A stretch of DNA of 64,000 nucleotides from Micromonospora orduensis (GCF_006228125.1 NZ_VDFY01000138.1:31093-95092), one strand, 5' to 3'; counted from the first letter of the stretch, positions 40,890-50,870 are shown. Notes: generated by a model from the sequence alone, not told the origin. Made by a program: numbers and translations.

Positions 40890-42314
40890 ATGTGGCTTCC
40901 GACCACCGGACCGGCGGCCGACTTCGCCGCCGAGTACCTGAGAATGCACAGGGCCTTCTACGACCGCAGCCTCCGCCCGGCCGACCTGGAGTCGTGGCGG
41001 GAGAAGCAGCTGCGCACGGTGCTCGACCAGGTGTCCACCGGCTCACCGTTCTACGCCCGGCACCTGGCCGAGCTGGACCTCACGACGATCACCCCGTCGA
41101 CCCTCGACCGGTTGCCGTTCACGACGAAGACGCACCTGCGCCAGGAGATGCTCGACGTGCTCAGCCGGCCGCTTGCCGACGCGGTCTTCTTCTACGAGAC
41201 GACCGGCACGACGGGCCGCGCGACCCCGTGTCCCCGCGACGGTCGGGAGGTGGTGGCCAGCAACGCCCACGTCACCGAGTCCTGGGCGTCGATCTTCCGC
41301 CACCACTTCGGCGACCACGCGCCCCGGATCGGGCTGATGGGCCCGACCGAGGTGCACTCGTTCGGCGACACCCTCGGTGATGTCGCCCGCAACGTGGGCT
41401 CGCTCAACGCGAAGATCTGGCCGTACTCGCCGGTGATCGGGTTCGCCAAGGCGTTGCAGCTCATGAAGGAGCTTGAGCTGGAGGTCGTCTGCTGCACGCC
41501 GGGCGTGGCCATGATGCTCGCCAAGGCGGCCGAGCACTACGGCTACCGGCTGCGGGAGGACTTCGCCGTCAAGCTGCTCTTCGTCACCGGCGAGATGTGC
41601 ACCCCGGCGCTTGCCCGCAACCTGGAGTCGGTCTGGGGCGCGGACGTCTACAACATCCTGTACGGCTCGCAGGAGGCGTTCGTCATCGCCACCGCCTGCC
41701 GCAACAAGCGGATGCACCTCTCCCAGACCAACTACCTGATCGAGGTGGTGGACCCGGAGACCGGCGCGTCGTACGGCTCGCGCGGCAGCGGGGAACTCAC
41801 CGTCACGATGCTGATCGACGGGGTGAAGCCGCTGATCCGGTACCGCACCGGCGACGCGGTGATCGTCGAGGCCTCGGACTGCGACTGCGAGATGGCCGGC
41901 GACCTCGTGCAGATCGTCGGCCGCACCCTGGACCGGATCGAGCTGGGCGGTCGACGCCTCACCGCCGGTCAGATCGAGATGGCGGTGTTGACCGGGGTCA
42001 CCGGCTCGGGCGGCTACCAGGTGGTCATCGACCACGACCCGGGCGCCGGCACCGACCGGGTGACCGTCCGCCTGGAACTGCTCAAGGACCTCGTCGACGA
42101 CCCCGCCGGAGTGGCCGACGGCGTCCGGCAGCGGGCCGCCGCCGCGCTGGGCGTACCCGTCGAGGTGGAGCTGACCGACGGGCTCGACCCGATCGTCAGC
42201 ACCGGCGCCTTCGTGAGCTGGAAGGCCGCCCGGATCGTCGACCGGCGCGTCGAGGTCGACCACGAGACACAGGTGGCGCGACGGATGGCGGGCAGCCGTG
42301 GCTACACCACCTGA
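40890..42314 (+). CDS. PaaK-like adenylate-forming ligase
   Basis: A 474-residue phenylacetate-CoA-ligase-like enzyme. The P-loop-type motif is YETTGTTGRATPCP near residue 102, then the YGSQEAF block near 257, YRTGD near 320 and GRTLDRIELGGRRL near 350. Such enzymes activate an aromatic acid as adenylate and pass it to CoA or a carrier. Anthranilate or another chorismate-derived acid made by this operon is a reasonable substrate. GGAAAGGA lies upstream of ATG. The 3' end overlaps the next gene by 17 bases. Confidence 0.84.
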   Translation: MWLPTTGPAADFAAEYLRMHRAFYDRSLRPADLESWREKQLRTVLDQVSTGSPFYARHLAELDLTTITPSTLDRLPFTTKTHLRQEMLDVLSRPLADAVFFYETTGTTGRATPCPRDGREVVASNAHVTESWASIFRHHFGDHAPRIGLMGPTEVHSFGDTLGDVARNVGSLNAKIWPYSPVIGFAKALQLMKELELEVVCCTPGVAMMLAKAAEHYGYRLREDFAVKLLFVTGEMCTPALARNLESVWGADVYNILYGSQEAFVIATACRNKRMHLSQTNYLIEVVDPETGASYGSRGSGELTVTMLIDGVKPLIRYRTGDAVIVEASDCDCEMAGDLVQIVGRTLDRIELGGRRLTAGQIEMAVLTGVTGSGGYQVVIDHDPGAGTDRVTVRLELLKDLVDDPAGVADGVRQRAAAALGVPVEVELTDGLDPIVSTGAFVSWKAARIVDRRVEVDHETQVARRMAGSRGYTT

Positions 42315-42948
42315 GACCGCCGCCGAGGATCGGGTGCCGGCGCTGCCCGGGCCGCTCGCCGAGGCGTACGGGCGGCGCTGGCGCGCGGTGGTGGACCGGT
42401 GGGCGAGCCGGCCCGGCACCACGCTCGCCACCCTCGGCCCGCCCGGGACGTCCAGCCACCTGACCGCGGTGTTCCTCGCCGAGCGGCACGGGCTGCGCGT
42501 CGAGCTGTCCGACACGTTCGACGCGGTGCTCGCCGCGCTTGTGGAACGCCGGGTCGACCAGGCCCTCGTGCCGAGCGCCTACCAGGGGCTCACCCGCTTC
42601 CACTGGCACCGTGACCTGCGGTTGGAGGCCTACTTCGCGCAGGCCACCCCGGAGTACGGCATCGCGGCCCACCCGGACCGCGAGCCGGACCCGTCCGCCG
42701 GTGAGCTCACGGTGGCCGCCCTCTGGGAGGTACGGCGGATCTTCACCGACCTCGCGCCGCCCGCCCTGCGGGACCGGCCGGTGCGGTGGGTCGACGCCGA
42801 CTCCACCCAGCACGCCGCCGAGATCCTCGCCGCCGGCGACGCCGACCTCGCCGTGACCAACGCGCCCGGGGTCCACCGCCACGCGCTGCGGTGGGTGGCC
42901 CGCCGTCCAGGCGCCGAGATCGTGTGGACCCTGTTCGGCCGCCGCTGA
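42298..42948 (+). CDS. BacA-like prephenate decarboxylase
   Basis: A 216-residue protein of the prephenate-dehydratase fold. Blocks in order resemble the bacilysin enzyme BacA as I remember it: LGPPGTSSH near 46, LSDTFDAVL near 70, VPSAYQGLTRFHWHRDLRLE near 91, YGIAAHPD near 119, STQHAAEIL near 166, DLAVTNAPG near 182 and a final WTLFGRR. It lacks the ACT regulatory domain of true prephenate dehydratases. BacA-type enzymes decarboxylate prephenate without aromatising it, giving dihydro-hydroxyphenylpyruvate. A chorismate mutase gene in the same operon can supply prephenate. The GTG start overlaps the ligase gene by 17 bases. Confidence 0.78.
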   Translation: MATPPETAAEDRVPALPGPLAEAYGRRWRAVVDRWASRPGTTLATLGPPGTSSHLTAVFLAERHGLRVELSDTFDAVLAALVERRVDQALVPSAYQGLTRFHWHRDLRLEAYFAQATPEYGIAAHPDREPDPSAGELTVAALWEVRRIFTDLAPPALRDRPVRWVDADSTQHAAEILAAGDADLAVTNAPGVHRHALRWVARRPGAEIVWTLFGRR

Positions 42949-42972
42949 GGCCAGACACCGAGAGAAACCGGA

Positions 42973-44271
42973 GTGACAGTCGTGTCCCGACGAACGTTGC
43001 TGCACCGCGCCACCGTCCAGGAAGGACTGGGGGTGGCCTCCCGACCGCACCACAGCGTGCTGCTCGACGGCGAGCGCATCGTCGCGGTGCTGCCCGAGGC
43101 GCAGGCCCCCCTGCACGATCCGGACATCGACGTCCTCGACCTCGACGGCCGCACGGTGCTGCCGGGCATGACGCTCGGCCACACCCACATCGCGTACCTC
43201 GACGTGCTCGACGGACGGGAGATGCTGTTCAAGTACACGATCCCGGAGGTCACCCTCGGGGCCGCCGCCAACGCCGCCGCCATGCTCCGGCTGGGCTACA
43301 CCGCCTTCGTCGGCGCCGGCTCGGTGTCCGGCATCGACATGGCCCTGCGCCGGGCGATCGACGCCGGCCGGCTGCCCGGCCCACGGATCACCCCGTGCAG
43401 CCGGGACCTGATGGTGTCCGGTCCGCCGGAGCGCCGCAACCCGGCGGTCAAGCAACGCATCCCGAGCGACCTGATGCGGCTGGCCGACACCCCGGAAGAG
43501 TTGATCGAGTACGTCGACACCGAGGTCAACCAGGGTGCGGAGATCATCAAGGTCTTCTCCACCGGAGACGACACCTTTCCCAACGGCCGCTCCCACGAGC
43601 TGCTCTTCACCGCCGAGGAGCTGGTGATCGCGGCCCGGGCGGCGCACGAGCGGGGAGTCCGGATCCGGGCGCACTCGCGCGGGCTGGGCGGCATCCGCAA
43701 CGCCATCGCCGCCGGCGTGGACGTCATCGACCACGCCACGTACGCCGACGACGCGGCCCTGGAGGCCATCGCCGAGCAGGGCATCTTCGTGGTGCCGAGC
43801 CTGCACCAGCCGCACCGGCTGCTCACCACCGGCACGCGACACGGCAAGACCCCGGAGTACCTGGAGACGCTCGAGTTCCAGGCCGAGGTCGAGAACACGC
43901 TGCGCATCCTGCCGCTGATGGTGCAGATGGGCATCCCGATCGTGGCCGGCGACGACTTCGGGTTCGCCTGGACCCCGCACGGCCGGTACGCCGAGGAACT
44001 GGAGACGTACGTGACCATGGCCGGCATCCCCGCCCCGGTGGTGCTGACCTGGGCCACCGCCAACGGTGCGCGGCTGGCCGGGCGGGGCGACGACGCTGGT
44101 ACCGTGCAGCCGGGCCGGCTGGCCGACCTGGTGGTCACCGACGGGGACCCGGCCGAGGACATCACGGTGCTGGGCCGGCCAGAGGCGATCGAGCTGGTGC
44201 TGCTCGGCGGCCGGGTGGTCGCCGGGGACGCCACCTGCTACCGCGCCGGGCAGCCGGCGGGAGTCGCGTGA
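42973..44271 (+). CDS. Amidohydrolase-superfamily metal hydrolase
   Basis: A 432-residue amidohydrolase. Metal ligands are His70 and His72 (GHTHIAY), Lys193 as the likely carboxylated bridge (IIKVFSTGD), His234, His254 (IDHATY) and Asp327/328. This is the binuclear subtype of imidazolonepropionase/prolidase-like members that cleave cyclic or peptide amides. Substrate unknown; it could trim a dipeptide intermediate or act in self-protection. The GTG start follows GAGAGAAACCGGA. Its stop overlaps the MFS start (TGATG). Confidence 0.82.
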   Translation: MTVVSRRTLLHRATVQEGLGVASRPHHSVLLDGERIVAVLPEAQAPLHDPDIDVLDLDGRTVLPGMTLGHTHIAYLDVLDGREMLFKYTIPEVTLGAAANAAAMLRLGYTAFVGAGSVSGIDMALRRAIDAGRLPGPRITPCSRDLMVSGPPERRNPAVKQRIPSDLMRLADTPEELIEYVDTEVNQGAEIIKVFSTGDDTFPNGRSHELLFTAEELVIAARAAHERGVRIRAHSRGLGGIRNAIAAGVDVIDHATYADDAALEAIAEQGIFVVPSLHQPHRLLTTGTRHGKTPEYLETLEFQAEVENTLRILPLMVQMGIPIVAGDDFGFAWTPHGRYAEELETYVTMAGIPAPVVLTWATANGARLAGRGDDAGTVQPGRLADLVVTDGDPAEDITVLGRPEAIELVLLGGRVVAGDATCYRAGQPAGVA

Positions 44272-45554
44272 TGCGGCGGTCCGTGCCGGTCGTGCCGCTG
44301 CTCGCCGTCGGGGCGTTCGCCATCGGCACCGACACTTTCGTCGTCGCGGGGGTGCTCCCCGAGGTGGCCCGCACGCTGCGGGTGAGCGTCGCCTCGGCCG
44401 GGTGGGTGAGCACCGTCTTCGCCCTCGCGTACGCGGTGGCCGCACCGGTGCTCGGGGCGCTGACCGGCCGGCTGGAACGGCGTACCGTGCTGGTGATCTC
44501 GCTGGTCGGGTTCACAGTGGGCAACGTCGCCTCCGCGCTCGCGCCCGACCTGCCGTCGTTGCTGCTGGCCCGGGTCCTCACGGCGGTCGGCGCGGCGCTC
44601 TACGTCCCCGCCGCCACCGCGTCGGCGGCCGCGCTGGCCCCGCCGCAGCGGCGCGGTCGGGCCATGGCGGTGGTGCTCGGCGGGCTCTCCGCGGCCACCG
44701 TGGCCGGGGTGCCGTTCGGCACCTGGCTCGCCGCCGACCTCCAGTGGCGGGCCACCTTCTGGCTGCTCGCCGCCGTCGGCGCCGCCTGCGCGGTCGCGGT
44801 GGCCGTCGGCCTGCCGGCGCTGAACCTGCCGCCCGGCCCGTCGCTGGCCACCCGGCTCGCCCCGGCCCGCGAGCGCCGGGTCGGGCTGGCCGTGCTCACC
44901 ACCGCGCTCTTCATGACCGGCGGCTACCTCGCCCTGACGTACGTCGGGGCGCTGCTCGCCCCGGCCACCGACGGCGACGGGACCCTGCTCGCGGTGCTGC
45001 TGCTGGTCTTCGGTGTGCCGGCGGTCGCCGGGACCGTTCTCGGCGGGCGGGCCACCGACCGCTTCGGTGGCGTGCCGGTGCTTCTGGTCTCGGTCGCCGG
45101 GCTCGCCCTGGTGCTGGTCACGCTGCCGTTGACCCGGCAGGCGCTGCTGCCGGCCGCGCTGGCGATGGCCGCCTGGGGTGTCACCGCGATGGCCACCCAG
45201 CCGGCCCAGCAGCACCGGCTGTTCACTGTCGCGCCGAGTTCCGGACCGCTGCTGCTGTCGCTCAACTCGTCGGCCACGTTCGTGGGCATCGCCCTCGGCG
45301 GGTTCCTCGGCAACCGGCTGCTGCGGCACGGCGGCGCGGACGCCCTCGACCTGCTCGGGCCGGTCGGCGCGGCACTGTGCGTGCTGGCGCTGGGCACCAC
45401 GCTGCTCGGCGCCCGGGCCGGCCGATCCGACGACGGGTCGCCGAGCGCCGGATTGGCCTCACCGGATCACCCCGGATTGGCCACAACCGGTGGTCGTTCC
45501 GCTGCGTACGGTCGGACCGACAATCGGACCCGACCTTCACGAGGATCACGATGA
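44271..45554 (+). CDS. MFS drug/product exporter (DHA1-like)
   Basis: A 427-residue transporter with about 12 hydrophobic segments and the MFS motifs GRLERRTVL in the first cytoplasmic loop and GGRATDRFGGVPV in the second half, as in sugar-efflux/AraJ-like DHA1 proteins. It begins at ATG 44271, overlapping the amidohydrolase stop, and ends in an ATGA overlap with the B3/B4 gene. The tail after residue 385 is Ser/Gly-rich and poorly ordered. As BacE does in bacilysin producers, it may export the product and protect the cell. Confidence 0.85.
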   Translation: MRRSVPVVPLLAVGAFAIGTDTFVVAGVLPEVARTLRVSVASAGWVSTVFALAYAVAAPVLGALTGRLERRTVLVISLVGFTVGNVASALAPDLPSLLLARVLTAVGAALYVPAATASAAALAPPQRRGRAMAVVLGGLSAATVAGVPFGTWLAADLQWRATFWLLAAVGAACAVAVAVGLPALNLPPGPSLATRLAPARERRVGLAVLTTALFMTGGYLALTYVGALLAPATDGDGTLLAVLLLVFGVPAVAGTVLGGRATDRFGGVPVLLVSVAGLALVLVTLPLTRQALLPAALAMAAWGVTAMATQPAQQHRLFTVAPSSGPLLLSLNSSATFVGIALGGFLGNRLLRHGGADALDLLGPVGAALCVLALGTTLLGARAGRSDDGSPSAGLASPDHPGLATTGGRSAAYGRTDNRTRPSRGSR

Positions 45555-46339
45555 CCCAGCTCAGCGACGGTGCGGACACCCTCACCGTGCGCATCGACGA
45601 CCGGGTGCTTACCGCAGTGCCGGACTACGTGCTCGGCGTGCTCGCCATACCGGCGATCGAGGTCGCCCCGGCGCCTCCCGCCGTGTCGGCGCTGCTGACC
45701 GCCGCCGAGGACGCGCTGCACACGGCCGGCCTGGACAAGGCGGGCGTGGCGGAGCTGCCGGGCATCGCCGCGTGGCGGGACGCGTACCGGGCGGTGGGGG
45801 TGAACCCGAACCGGTTCCCGTGCGCCGCCGAGTCGATCGCCAGGCGGGTGGCCAAGGGGGACCGGCTGCCCCGGATCAACGCCCTGGTCGACCTCTGCAA
45901 CGCCGTCTCGCTCGGCGCGGCGCTCCCGGTGGCCTCGTGCGCCGTCGACGGCCTCACCGACCTCGTCGTCCGGCCGGCCGACGGCACCGAGACGTATCTG
46001 CCGCTCGGGGCGCCCGACGCGCCGGAGCGGCCCGAGCCGGGCGAGGTCGTCTACGCCGACGCCGACGGGCGGGCCCACTCGCGGCGCTGGAACTGGCGGC
46101 AGGGCCACCTGGTCCGCACCGACCTGGGCCGGCACCGGTTGCTGCTCACCGTCGAGTCGGCCCACCCGGGTGGTCGGGCGCAGGTGGCGGACGCGCTGGC
46201 CCGGCTCTCCGCGGCCCTCGACGAGGTGTCCGGCGGCGCGCGGCAGGAGGCGGTGCTCGACGGCGGCACGACAAGCGCCGTCCTGCGTACCGCTGGCCCG
46301 CTCAGCCCCGCTGGCAACCACCCGGGGAGCCGTCCGTGA
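45551..46339 (+). CDS. B3/B4 tRNA-editing-domain protein
   Basis: A 262-residue stand-alone protein of the B3/B4 family, the domain that in phenylalanyl-tRNA synthetase beta chains removes wrongly attached tyrosine from tRNA-Phe. Conserved blocks are visible: IAAWRDAYRAVGVNPNRFPCAAESIARRV near 75, LPRINALVDLCNAVSLGAALPVASCAVD near 100, and EVVYADADGRAHSRRWNWRQG near 165. Its place between an exporter and an ATP-grasp ligase, in a cluster predicted to make a Tyr/Phe analogue, suggests it clears tRNA charged with that analogue. Stand-alone members occur elsewhere without such context. ATGA overlap with the MFS gene shows coupling. Confidence 0.8.
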   Translation: MTQLSDGADTLTVRIDDRVLTAVPDYVLGVLAIPAIEVAPAPPAVSALLTAAEDALHTAGLDKAGVAELPGIAAWRDAYRAVGVNPNRFPCAAESIARRVAKGDRLPRINALVDLCNAVSLGAALPVASCAVDGLTDLVVRPADGTETYLPLGAPDAPERPEPGEVVYADADGRAHSRRWNWRQGHLVRTDLGRHRLLLTVESAHPGGRAQVADALARLSAALDEVSGGARQEAVLDGGTTSAVLRTAGPLSPAGNHPGSRP

Positions 46340-47571
46340 ACCGCACGATCCTGGTGATCTACCGGCCGGCGGCCGGCCGGTACGCGGCCCAGTTCCGCAG
46401 CGTGGTCGCCGCCGCCGCCGAGCTGGGTGTCGCCACCGTCGCGCTGCTGCCGACCGGGCAACCGGCCGCCGAAGCCGCCGGCCTGCCCTGCTACCACGCC
46501 GACCTCGACGACCGGGACGCGGTGCGTTCCACTGTCGCGTCGATCCTCGCCACCCATCCGGTGCGGCGCATCTTCCCGCTCTTCGAGGGCGACGTGCTCA
46601 CCGCCGCGCACTGCCGGCGCGACCACGGCATCGACGGGCTCCACCCGGAGGAGGCGATGGCCTTCCGGGACAAGAACGTGATGCACCGCCGGGCCACCGA
46701 GCTGGGCGTGCCGGTGGCCCGCTCGTGCCGCCCCGAGACGGTGGGCGCGGTAGCCGAGTTCGCCGCCGAGGTGGGCTGGCCGGTGGTGATCAAGCCGTAC
46801 GCCGGCTGGGCCTGCGGCGACACCCACCGGGTCGACTCCGCCGAGGACCTGGCCCGGGTCTGGCCGCTGATCGCCGACGACAGGCACGACTACCGGGTGG
46901 AGGAGTACGTCCGGGGCGCCGAGTACCACGTCGACTCGCTGCTGCGCGACGGCGAGGTGGTCTTCGAGCAGCTGTCCCGCTACACGTACTCCGTCCTGGA
47001 GTTCCGCGACGAGCCCGGCGGCACCGTCTCGCGCAAGCACGACCCCACCCCGGCGGAGCAGCGCGTTCTTGCCGCCAGCGCCACGGTGCTGCGGGGCTTC
47101 GGGATGCGTACCGGCGTGGCGCACGTGGAGTTCTTCCTGCGCGACGACGGCGAGGTGGTCTTCGGCGAGGCGGCCGCGCGGGCCGGCGGCGGCTCGATCG
47201 TCCCCGCCATCCAGGCCGGGCGGGGGATCAACCTGGCCGGCGAGTGGTGCCGCCTCGAACTGGACCCGGCGCACCTGCCGGCGGCCACCCTCGGCCCGGA
47301 GATCGGCACCGAGTACCTCTGCTCCGACAGGTACGGCCGGATCACCGCGATCACCACAGCGGACGAGTTGCGGGCGCTGGACTCGGTACGCGACGCGGAC
47401 GTGTGGAAGGCCGTCGGGGACGTGCTGGCCGTGCCGACCGCCTCGAACGACGTGCTCGGCTGGTACGTCTGCGAGGGGCGGGACTTCGACGACGTGCGCG
47501 CCCGGTTCAAGGTCATCCGGGACGCCTTCGAGGTGGTCACCGAGCCGGCCGGTGATCCGTCATGTGGCTGA
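46336..47571 (+). CDS. ATP-grasp amino-acid ligase (BacD-like role)
   Basis: A 411-residue ATP-grasp ligase. Key blocks are MAFRDKNVMHRRATELGVPVA near 110, PVVIKPYAGWACGDTHRV near 150, YRVEEYVRGAEYHVDSL near 185, the loop SRYTYSVLEFRDEPGGT near 215, and metal ligands in HVEFFLRDDGEVVFGEAAARAGGGS near 265. These match L-amino-acid ligases such as BacD that couple two amino acids. In this cluster it probably joins the unusual amino acid to a partner. GTG overlaps the B3/B4 stop; the 3' end overlaps the second MFS gene by ten bases. Confidence 0.86.
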   Translation: MNRTILVIYRPAAGRYAAQFRSVVAAAAELGVATVALLPTGQPAAEAAGLPCYHADLDDRDAVRSTVASILATHPVRRIFPLFEGDVLTAAHCRRDHGIDGLHPEEAMAFRDKNVMHRRATELGVPVARSCRPETVGAVAEFAAEVGWPVVIKPYAGWACGDTHRVDSAEDLARVWPLIADDRHDYRVEEYVRGAEYHVDSLLRDGEVVFEQLSRYTYSVLEFRDEPGGTVSRKHDPTPAEQRVLAASATVLRGFGMRTGVAHVEFFLRDDGEVVFGEAAARAGGGSIVPAIQAGRGINLAGEWCRLELDPAHLPAATLGPEIGTEYLCSDRYGRITAITTADELRALDSVRDADVWKAVGDVLAVPTASNDVLGWYVCEGRDFDDVRARFKVIRDAFEVVTEPAGDPSCG

Positions 47572-48782
47572 GCCGGTTCCGGGCCCTGCCGCGCCCACTG
47601 CGGATGCTGGTCTACGCCTCCTTCATCAACCGGGCCGGCATGTTCGTCTTCCCGCTGCTCGCTGTCTACCTGGTGCAGAGCCGGCACCTCAGCACTGGCG
47701 AGGCGGGGGTGCTGATCTCCGTGGGCAGCACCGGCCTGCTCGCCGGCAGCCTGCTCAGCGGCCCGGTCTGCGCGCGGGCCGGCCGACGCGCCGCGCTGGT
47801 GTCGAGCCTGCTGCTCAACGCGGCCGGCTACCTGGGTCTCGCCCTGTTCGACGGGCCGACCTGGACGTACGCGGCGCTGCTCTTCGTCGCGCTCGTCGGG
47901 ATGGGCATGTTCGCCCCGGCGGCGAACACGCTTATCGCCGACCTGACCGAACCCGACCAGCGGCCCTTCGCGTACACCGTCAGCTACCTGGCCAACAACC
48001 TCGGCATGGGGGTCGGCCCGCTGCTCGGCGGGTTCGCGGCGGCCTACTCCTACCAGCTGATGTTCGCCGGGAACATCCTGCTCGGCCTGCTCGCGGCGAC
48101 CACCATCTGGCTCTGCGTACCGGCGGACACCAGGCGTGCGCCGACGGTCTCCACGGCCGCCACCACCCGCCGCGCCGGGCTGCTGCGGGACCTCGACGTG
48201 GCGGTGCTGGTGCTGGTCTCGTTCTGTTACGTGGCGCCGCTGATCGGCCTGGAGTACACGCTGCCGCTCGCGGTCACCACCGTGCTGCACTCGTCGGTCG
48301 CGGTCGTCGGCGCGGTCTACACCATCAACAGCGTGGTCGTGGTCAGCGCCAGCCTGCTGATCGAGAAGCGGATCAAGGCGTACTCCACCCGGGCCCTGCT
48401 GATCGCGGCGGGCCTGCTCTGGTCGACCGGGATGGCCGTCCTGGTGTTCGCGTTCTCGCTGCCCGCCGTGCTGCTCTCCACAGTGGTCTGGACCCTCGGG
48501 GAGATCATCGCCTCGGTGGTGGTGCCCACCTACATCGCCGACCACGTCCAGGAGCACCGGGTCAGCGGCTTCATGGCCCTGAACGGCTTCGTGCTCAGCT
48601 CCGCCCGGCTGGTCGTGCCGATGGGTCTGGGCTTCGTCTGGCAGACCCAGGGGCACCGCCCCGTCCTCCTGCTGCTCCTGCTGACCCCGGTGGTCGGCGT
48701 CGTCGCGTTCGCAGCGCTGCGGATACGACCGACCGTCCGGCCCGTGCCCTCGACCGTCGAGCCGGCCACCGCCAGTCCCTGA
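47562..48782 (+). CDS. Second MFS exporter
   Basis: A 406-residue major facilitator with about 12 hydrophobic segments. The loop motif [12 protein letters not shown] follows the second helix, and [44 protein letters not shown] is typical of helices 4-5 in drug exporters of the MdtH/YfcJ type. Two different MFS proteins in one cluster may divide export of product and intermediate, or one may be for resistance. Its start overlaps the ATP-grasp gene. Confidence 0.84.
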   Translation: MWLSRFRALPRPLRMLVYASFINRAGMFVFPLLAVYLVQSRHLSTGEAGVLISVGSTGLLAGSLLSGPVCARAGRRAALVSSLLLNAAGYLGLALFDGPTWTYAALLFVALVGMGMFAPAANTLIADLTEPDQRPFAYTVSYLANNLGMGVGPLLGGFAAAYSYQLMFAGNILLGLLAATTIWLCVPADTRRAPTVSTAATTRRAGLLRDLDVAVLVLVSFCYVAPLIGLEYTLPLAVTTVLHSSVAVVGAVYTINSVVVVSASLLIEKRIKAYSTRALLIAAGLLWSTGMAVLVFAFSLPAVLLSTVVWTLGEIIASVVVPTYIADHVQEHRVSGFMALNGFVLSSARLVVPMGLGFVWQTQGHRPVLLLLLLTPVVGVVAFAALRIRPTVRPVPSTVEPATASP

Positions 48783-48807
48783 CACCCATCCCTCATCGGA
48801 AGAGGCC

Positions 48808-50112
48808 ATGACCGCGACGAAGTTCGTTCTCCCCGAGAGTGACATCCCGACGACCTGGTACAACGTGGTTCCCGACCTGCCCAAGGGACTGCCCCCGATG
48901 CTGCACCCCGGCACCCGGGAACCGATCACCCCGGCGGACCTCGCACCGCTCTTCGCCAGCGGCATGATCGAGCAGGAGTTCTCCACCGAGCGGGAGATCG
49001 ACATTCCCGGGCCGGTGCTCGACATCTACCGGCAGTGGCGGCCCAGCCCGCTCGTGCGGGCCCGTCGCCTGGAACAGGCCCTCGACACGCCGGCCCGGAT
49101 CTACTTCAAGTACGAGGGGGTCAGCCCCGCCGGCAGCCACAAGCCGAACACCGCCGTCCCGCAGGCGTACTACAGCAAGCTCGACGGCGTGCGGCGGTTG
49201 ACCACCGAGACCGGCGCCGGCCAGTGGGGCAGCTCGCTCTCGATGGCCTGCGCGTACTTCGGCCTCGACTGCGAGGTCTTCATGGTGCGGGTCAGCTACG
49301 ACCAGAAGCCGTACCGGCGTGGGCTGATGGAGACGTTCGGCGCGTCCGTCACCGCGAGCCCGAGCGACCGTACCGAGGCCGGCCGGGCGGCGCTCGCCGC
49401 CGACCCGCACTCCACCGGCAGTCTCGGTCTGGCCATCTCCGAGGCGGTGGAGGCGGCGATGACCAGCGGCGGCGCCGCCCGGTACGCCCTCGGCTCGGTG
49501 CTCAACCTGGTGCTGATGCACCAGACGATCATCGGTCAGGAGGCGCTGCTCCAACTGGCGATGGCCGACGACTACCCGGACATCGTGGTCGGGGCGGCCG
49601 GCGGCGGCTCCAACTTCGCCGGGCTCGCCCTGCCGTTCCTGCGCCGGCAGTTGGGCGGCGGCCCGACGGTGCGGTTCGTCGCGGCGGAGCCGTCCTCCTG
49701 CCCGTCGCTGACCAAGGGCAGCTACGACTACGACTTCGGCGACACCGCCGGGCTCACCCCGCTGGCCAAGATGCACACCCTGGGCCACGACTTCCACCCG
49801 CCGGCGATCCACGCCGGTGGGCTGCGCTACCACGGCATGGCGCCGATCGTCAGCGCGCTGCGGGAGGTCGACCTGATCGAGGCGCGGGCGGTGCCGCAGA
49901 CCGCCTGCTTCGAGGCGGGCGTGCTGTTCGCCCGCAGCGAGGGCATCGTGCCCGCGCCGGAGTCCACCCACGCGGTCCGGGTCGCCGTGGACGAGGCGAT
50001 CCACTGCCGGGAGACGGGCGAGTCGAAGGCGATCGTCTTCTCCCTCTCCGGGCACGGCCACTTCGACATGCAGGCCTACATCGACTACTTCGCCGGAAAG
50101 CTGACGGACTGA
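48808..50112 (+). CDS. TrpB2-type tryptophan-synthase-beta-like PLP enzyme
   Basis: A 434-residue fold-type II PLP enzyme. The Schiff-base lysine is Lys112 in AGSHKPNTA, the catalytic glutamate is in TETGAGQWG near 136, and the phosphate loop is [11 protein letters not shown] near 265. Length and the N-terminal extension ([13 protein letters not shown]) match the TrpB2 group, which often acts without TrpA. In primary metabolism TrpB2 joins indole and serine; here it may perform a beta-replacement to build the unusual amino acid, or amination chemistry replacing a missing aminotransferase. GGAAGAGG lies upstream of ATG. Confidence 0.87.
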   Translation: MTATKFVLPESDIPTTWYNVVPDLPKGLPPMLHPGTREPITPADLAPLFASGMIEQEFSTEREIDIPGPVLDIYRQWRPSPLVRARRLEQALDTPARIYFKYEGVSPAGSHKPNTAVPQAYYSKLDGVRRLTTETGAGQWGSSLSMACAYFGLDCEVFMVRVSYDQKPYRRGLMETFGASVTASPSDRTEAGRAALAADPHSTGSLGLAISEAVEAAMTSGGAARYALGSVLNLVLMHQTIIGQEALLQLAMADDYPDIVVGAAGGGSNFAGLALPFLRRQLGGGPTVRFVAAEPSSCPSLTKGSYDYDFGDTAGLTPLAKMHTLGHDFHPPAIHAGGLRYHGMAPIVSALREVDLIEARAVPQTACFEAGVLFARSEGIVPAPESTHAVRVAVDEAIHCRETGESKAIVFSLSGHGHFDMQAYIDYFAGKLTD

Positions 50113-50171
50113 CCGCGCAGGAGGCGGGCGCCGCGCGGCGCCCACCTCCGCCACGAGCACCGGGGGTGCCA

Positions 50172-50870
50172 TTGCCCAGCGACGGTGGGACCATCCTCGC
50201 CATCAACGGATCGGAACGGGTCGGCGGCAACACCGACCACGCCATCGCGTACGCGGGACGGCTGATCGCCGAGCGGGGCGCGACCCTGCGCACCATCGCG
50301 CTACGCGAGCACCGGATCTCGCCGTGCAGCCCGTGCGGCGACTGCAACAGCCGTACCGCCCCCTGCCTGGTGGACGACGACGTCCCCGCCCTGGTGGAGC
50401 AGATGGCCAGCGCCGACGGGCTGATCTACGCGGCCCCGGTGCACGGGTTCGGCCTCGCCCACCTCATGCAGGTCTTCATCGAACGCGCGGGCGTCGGCTA
50501 CCTGCGTTTCACCCGTCCACTTGCCGACAAGGTGGGCGGGATCATCGTCACCGGACGGCGGTACAGCGACTCGTCGGTGCACAACCAGATCGTCAACAAC
50601 CTGCTGCTCAACCGGATGATCCTGGTGGGCAGCGGGTTCCCCGTCCTGCTGCGCAACACCACAGGCACCCCCGGCCTGACCGACACCGAGGGCATCGACG
50701 CGCTGGAGCGGATGGTGCACCGGATGCTCGACATGGTGCAGCTGCTCAAGCGGCACCAGCGGGTCGACGGCGAGCCGGTGCTTCCGCGCCGGGACCGCAA
50801 CGAACGTGTGCCGCGGCCCCGCCGCGGCGGATCCGCCCCGACCAGAGGAGATATCGAGAATGTCCACTGA
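50172..50870 (+). CDS. NADPH-dependent FMN reductase / iron-sulfur flavoprotein-like protein
   Basis: A 232-residue flavodoxin-fold protein. The phosphate-binding loop is AINGSERVGGNTDHAI near residue 8, followed by SPCSPCGDCNSRTAPCLVDDD near 48, the cysteine signature of NADPH-dependent FMN reductase-like flavoproteins. The rest (YAAPVHGFGLAHLMQVFIERAG, IIVTGRRY) fits the family. It may reduce a ring double bond or supply reduced flavin to a partner. I chose TTG 50172, five bases after GGGGG; GTG 50166 is the alternative. The 3' end overlaps the cupin gene by 11 bases. Confidence 0.8.
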   Translation: MPSDGGTILAINGSERVGGNTDHAIAYAGRLIAERGATLRTIALREHRISPCSPCGDCNSRTAPCLVDDDVPALVEQMASADGLIYAAPVHGFGLAHLMQVFIERAGVGYLRFTRPLADKVGGIIVTGRRYSDSSVHNQIVNNLLLNRMILVGSGFPVLLRNTTGTPGLTDTEGIDALERMVHRMLDMVQLLKRHQRVDGEPVLPRRDRNERVPRPRRGGSAPTRGDIENVH

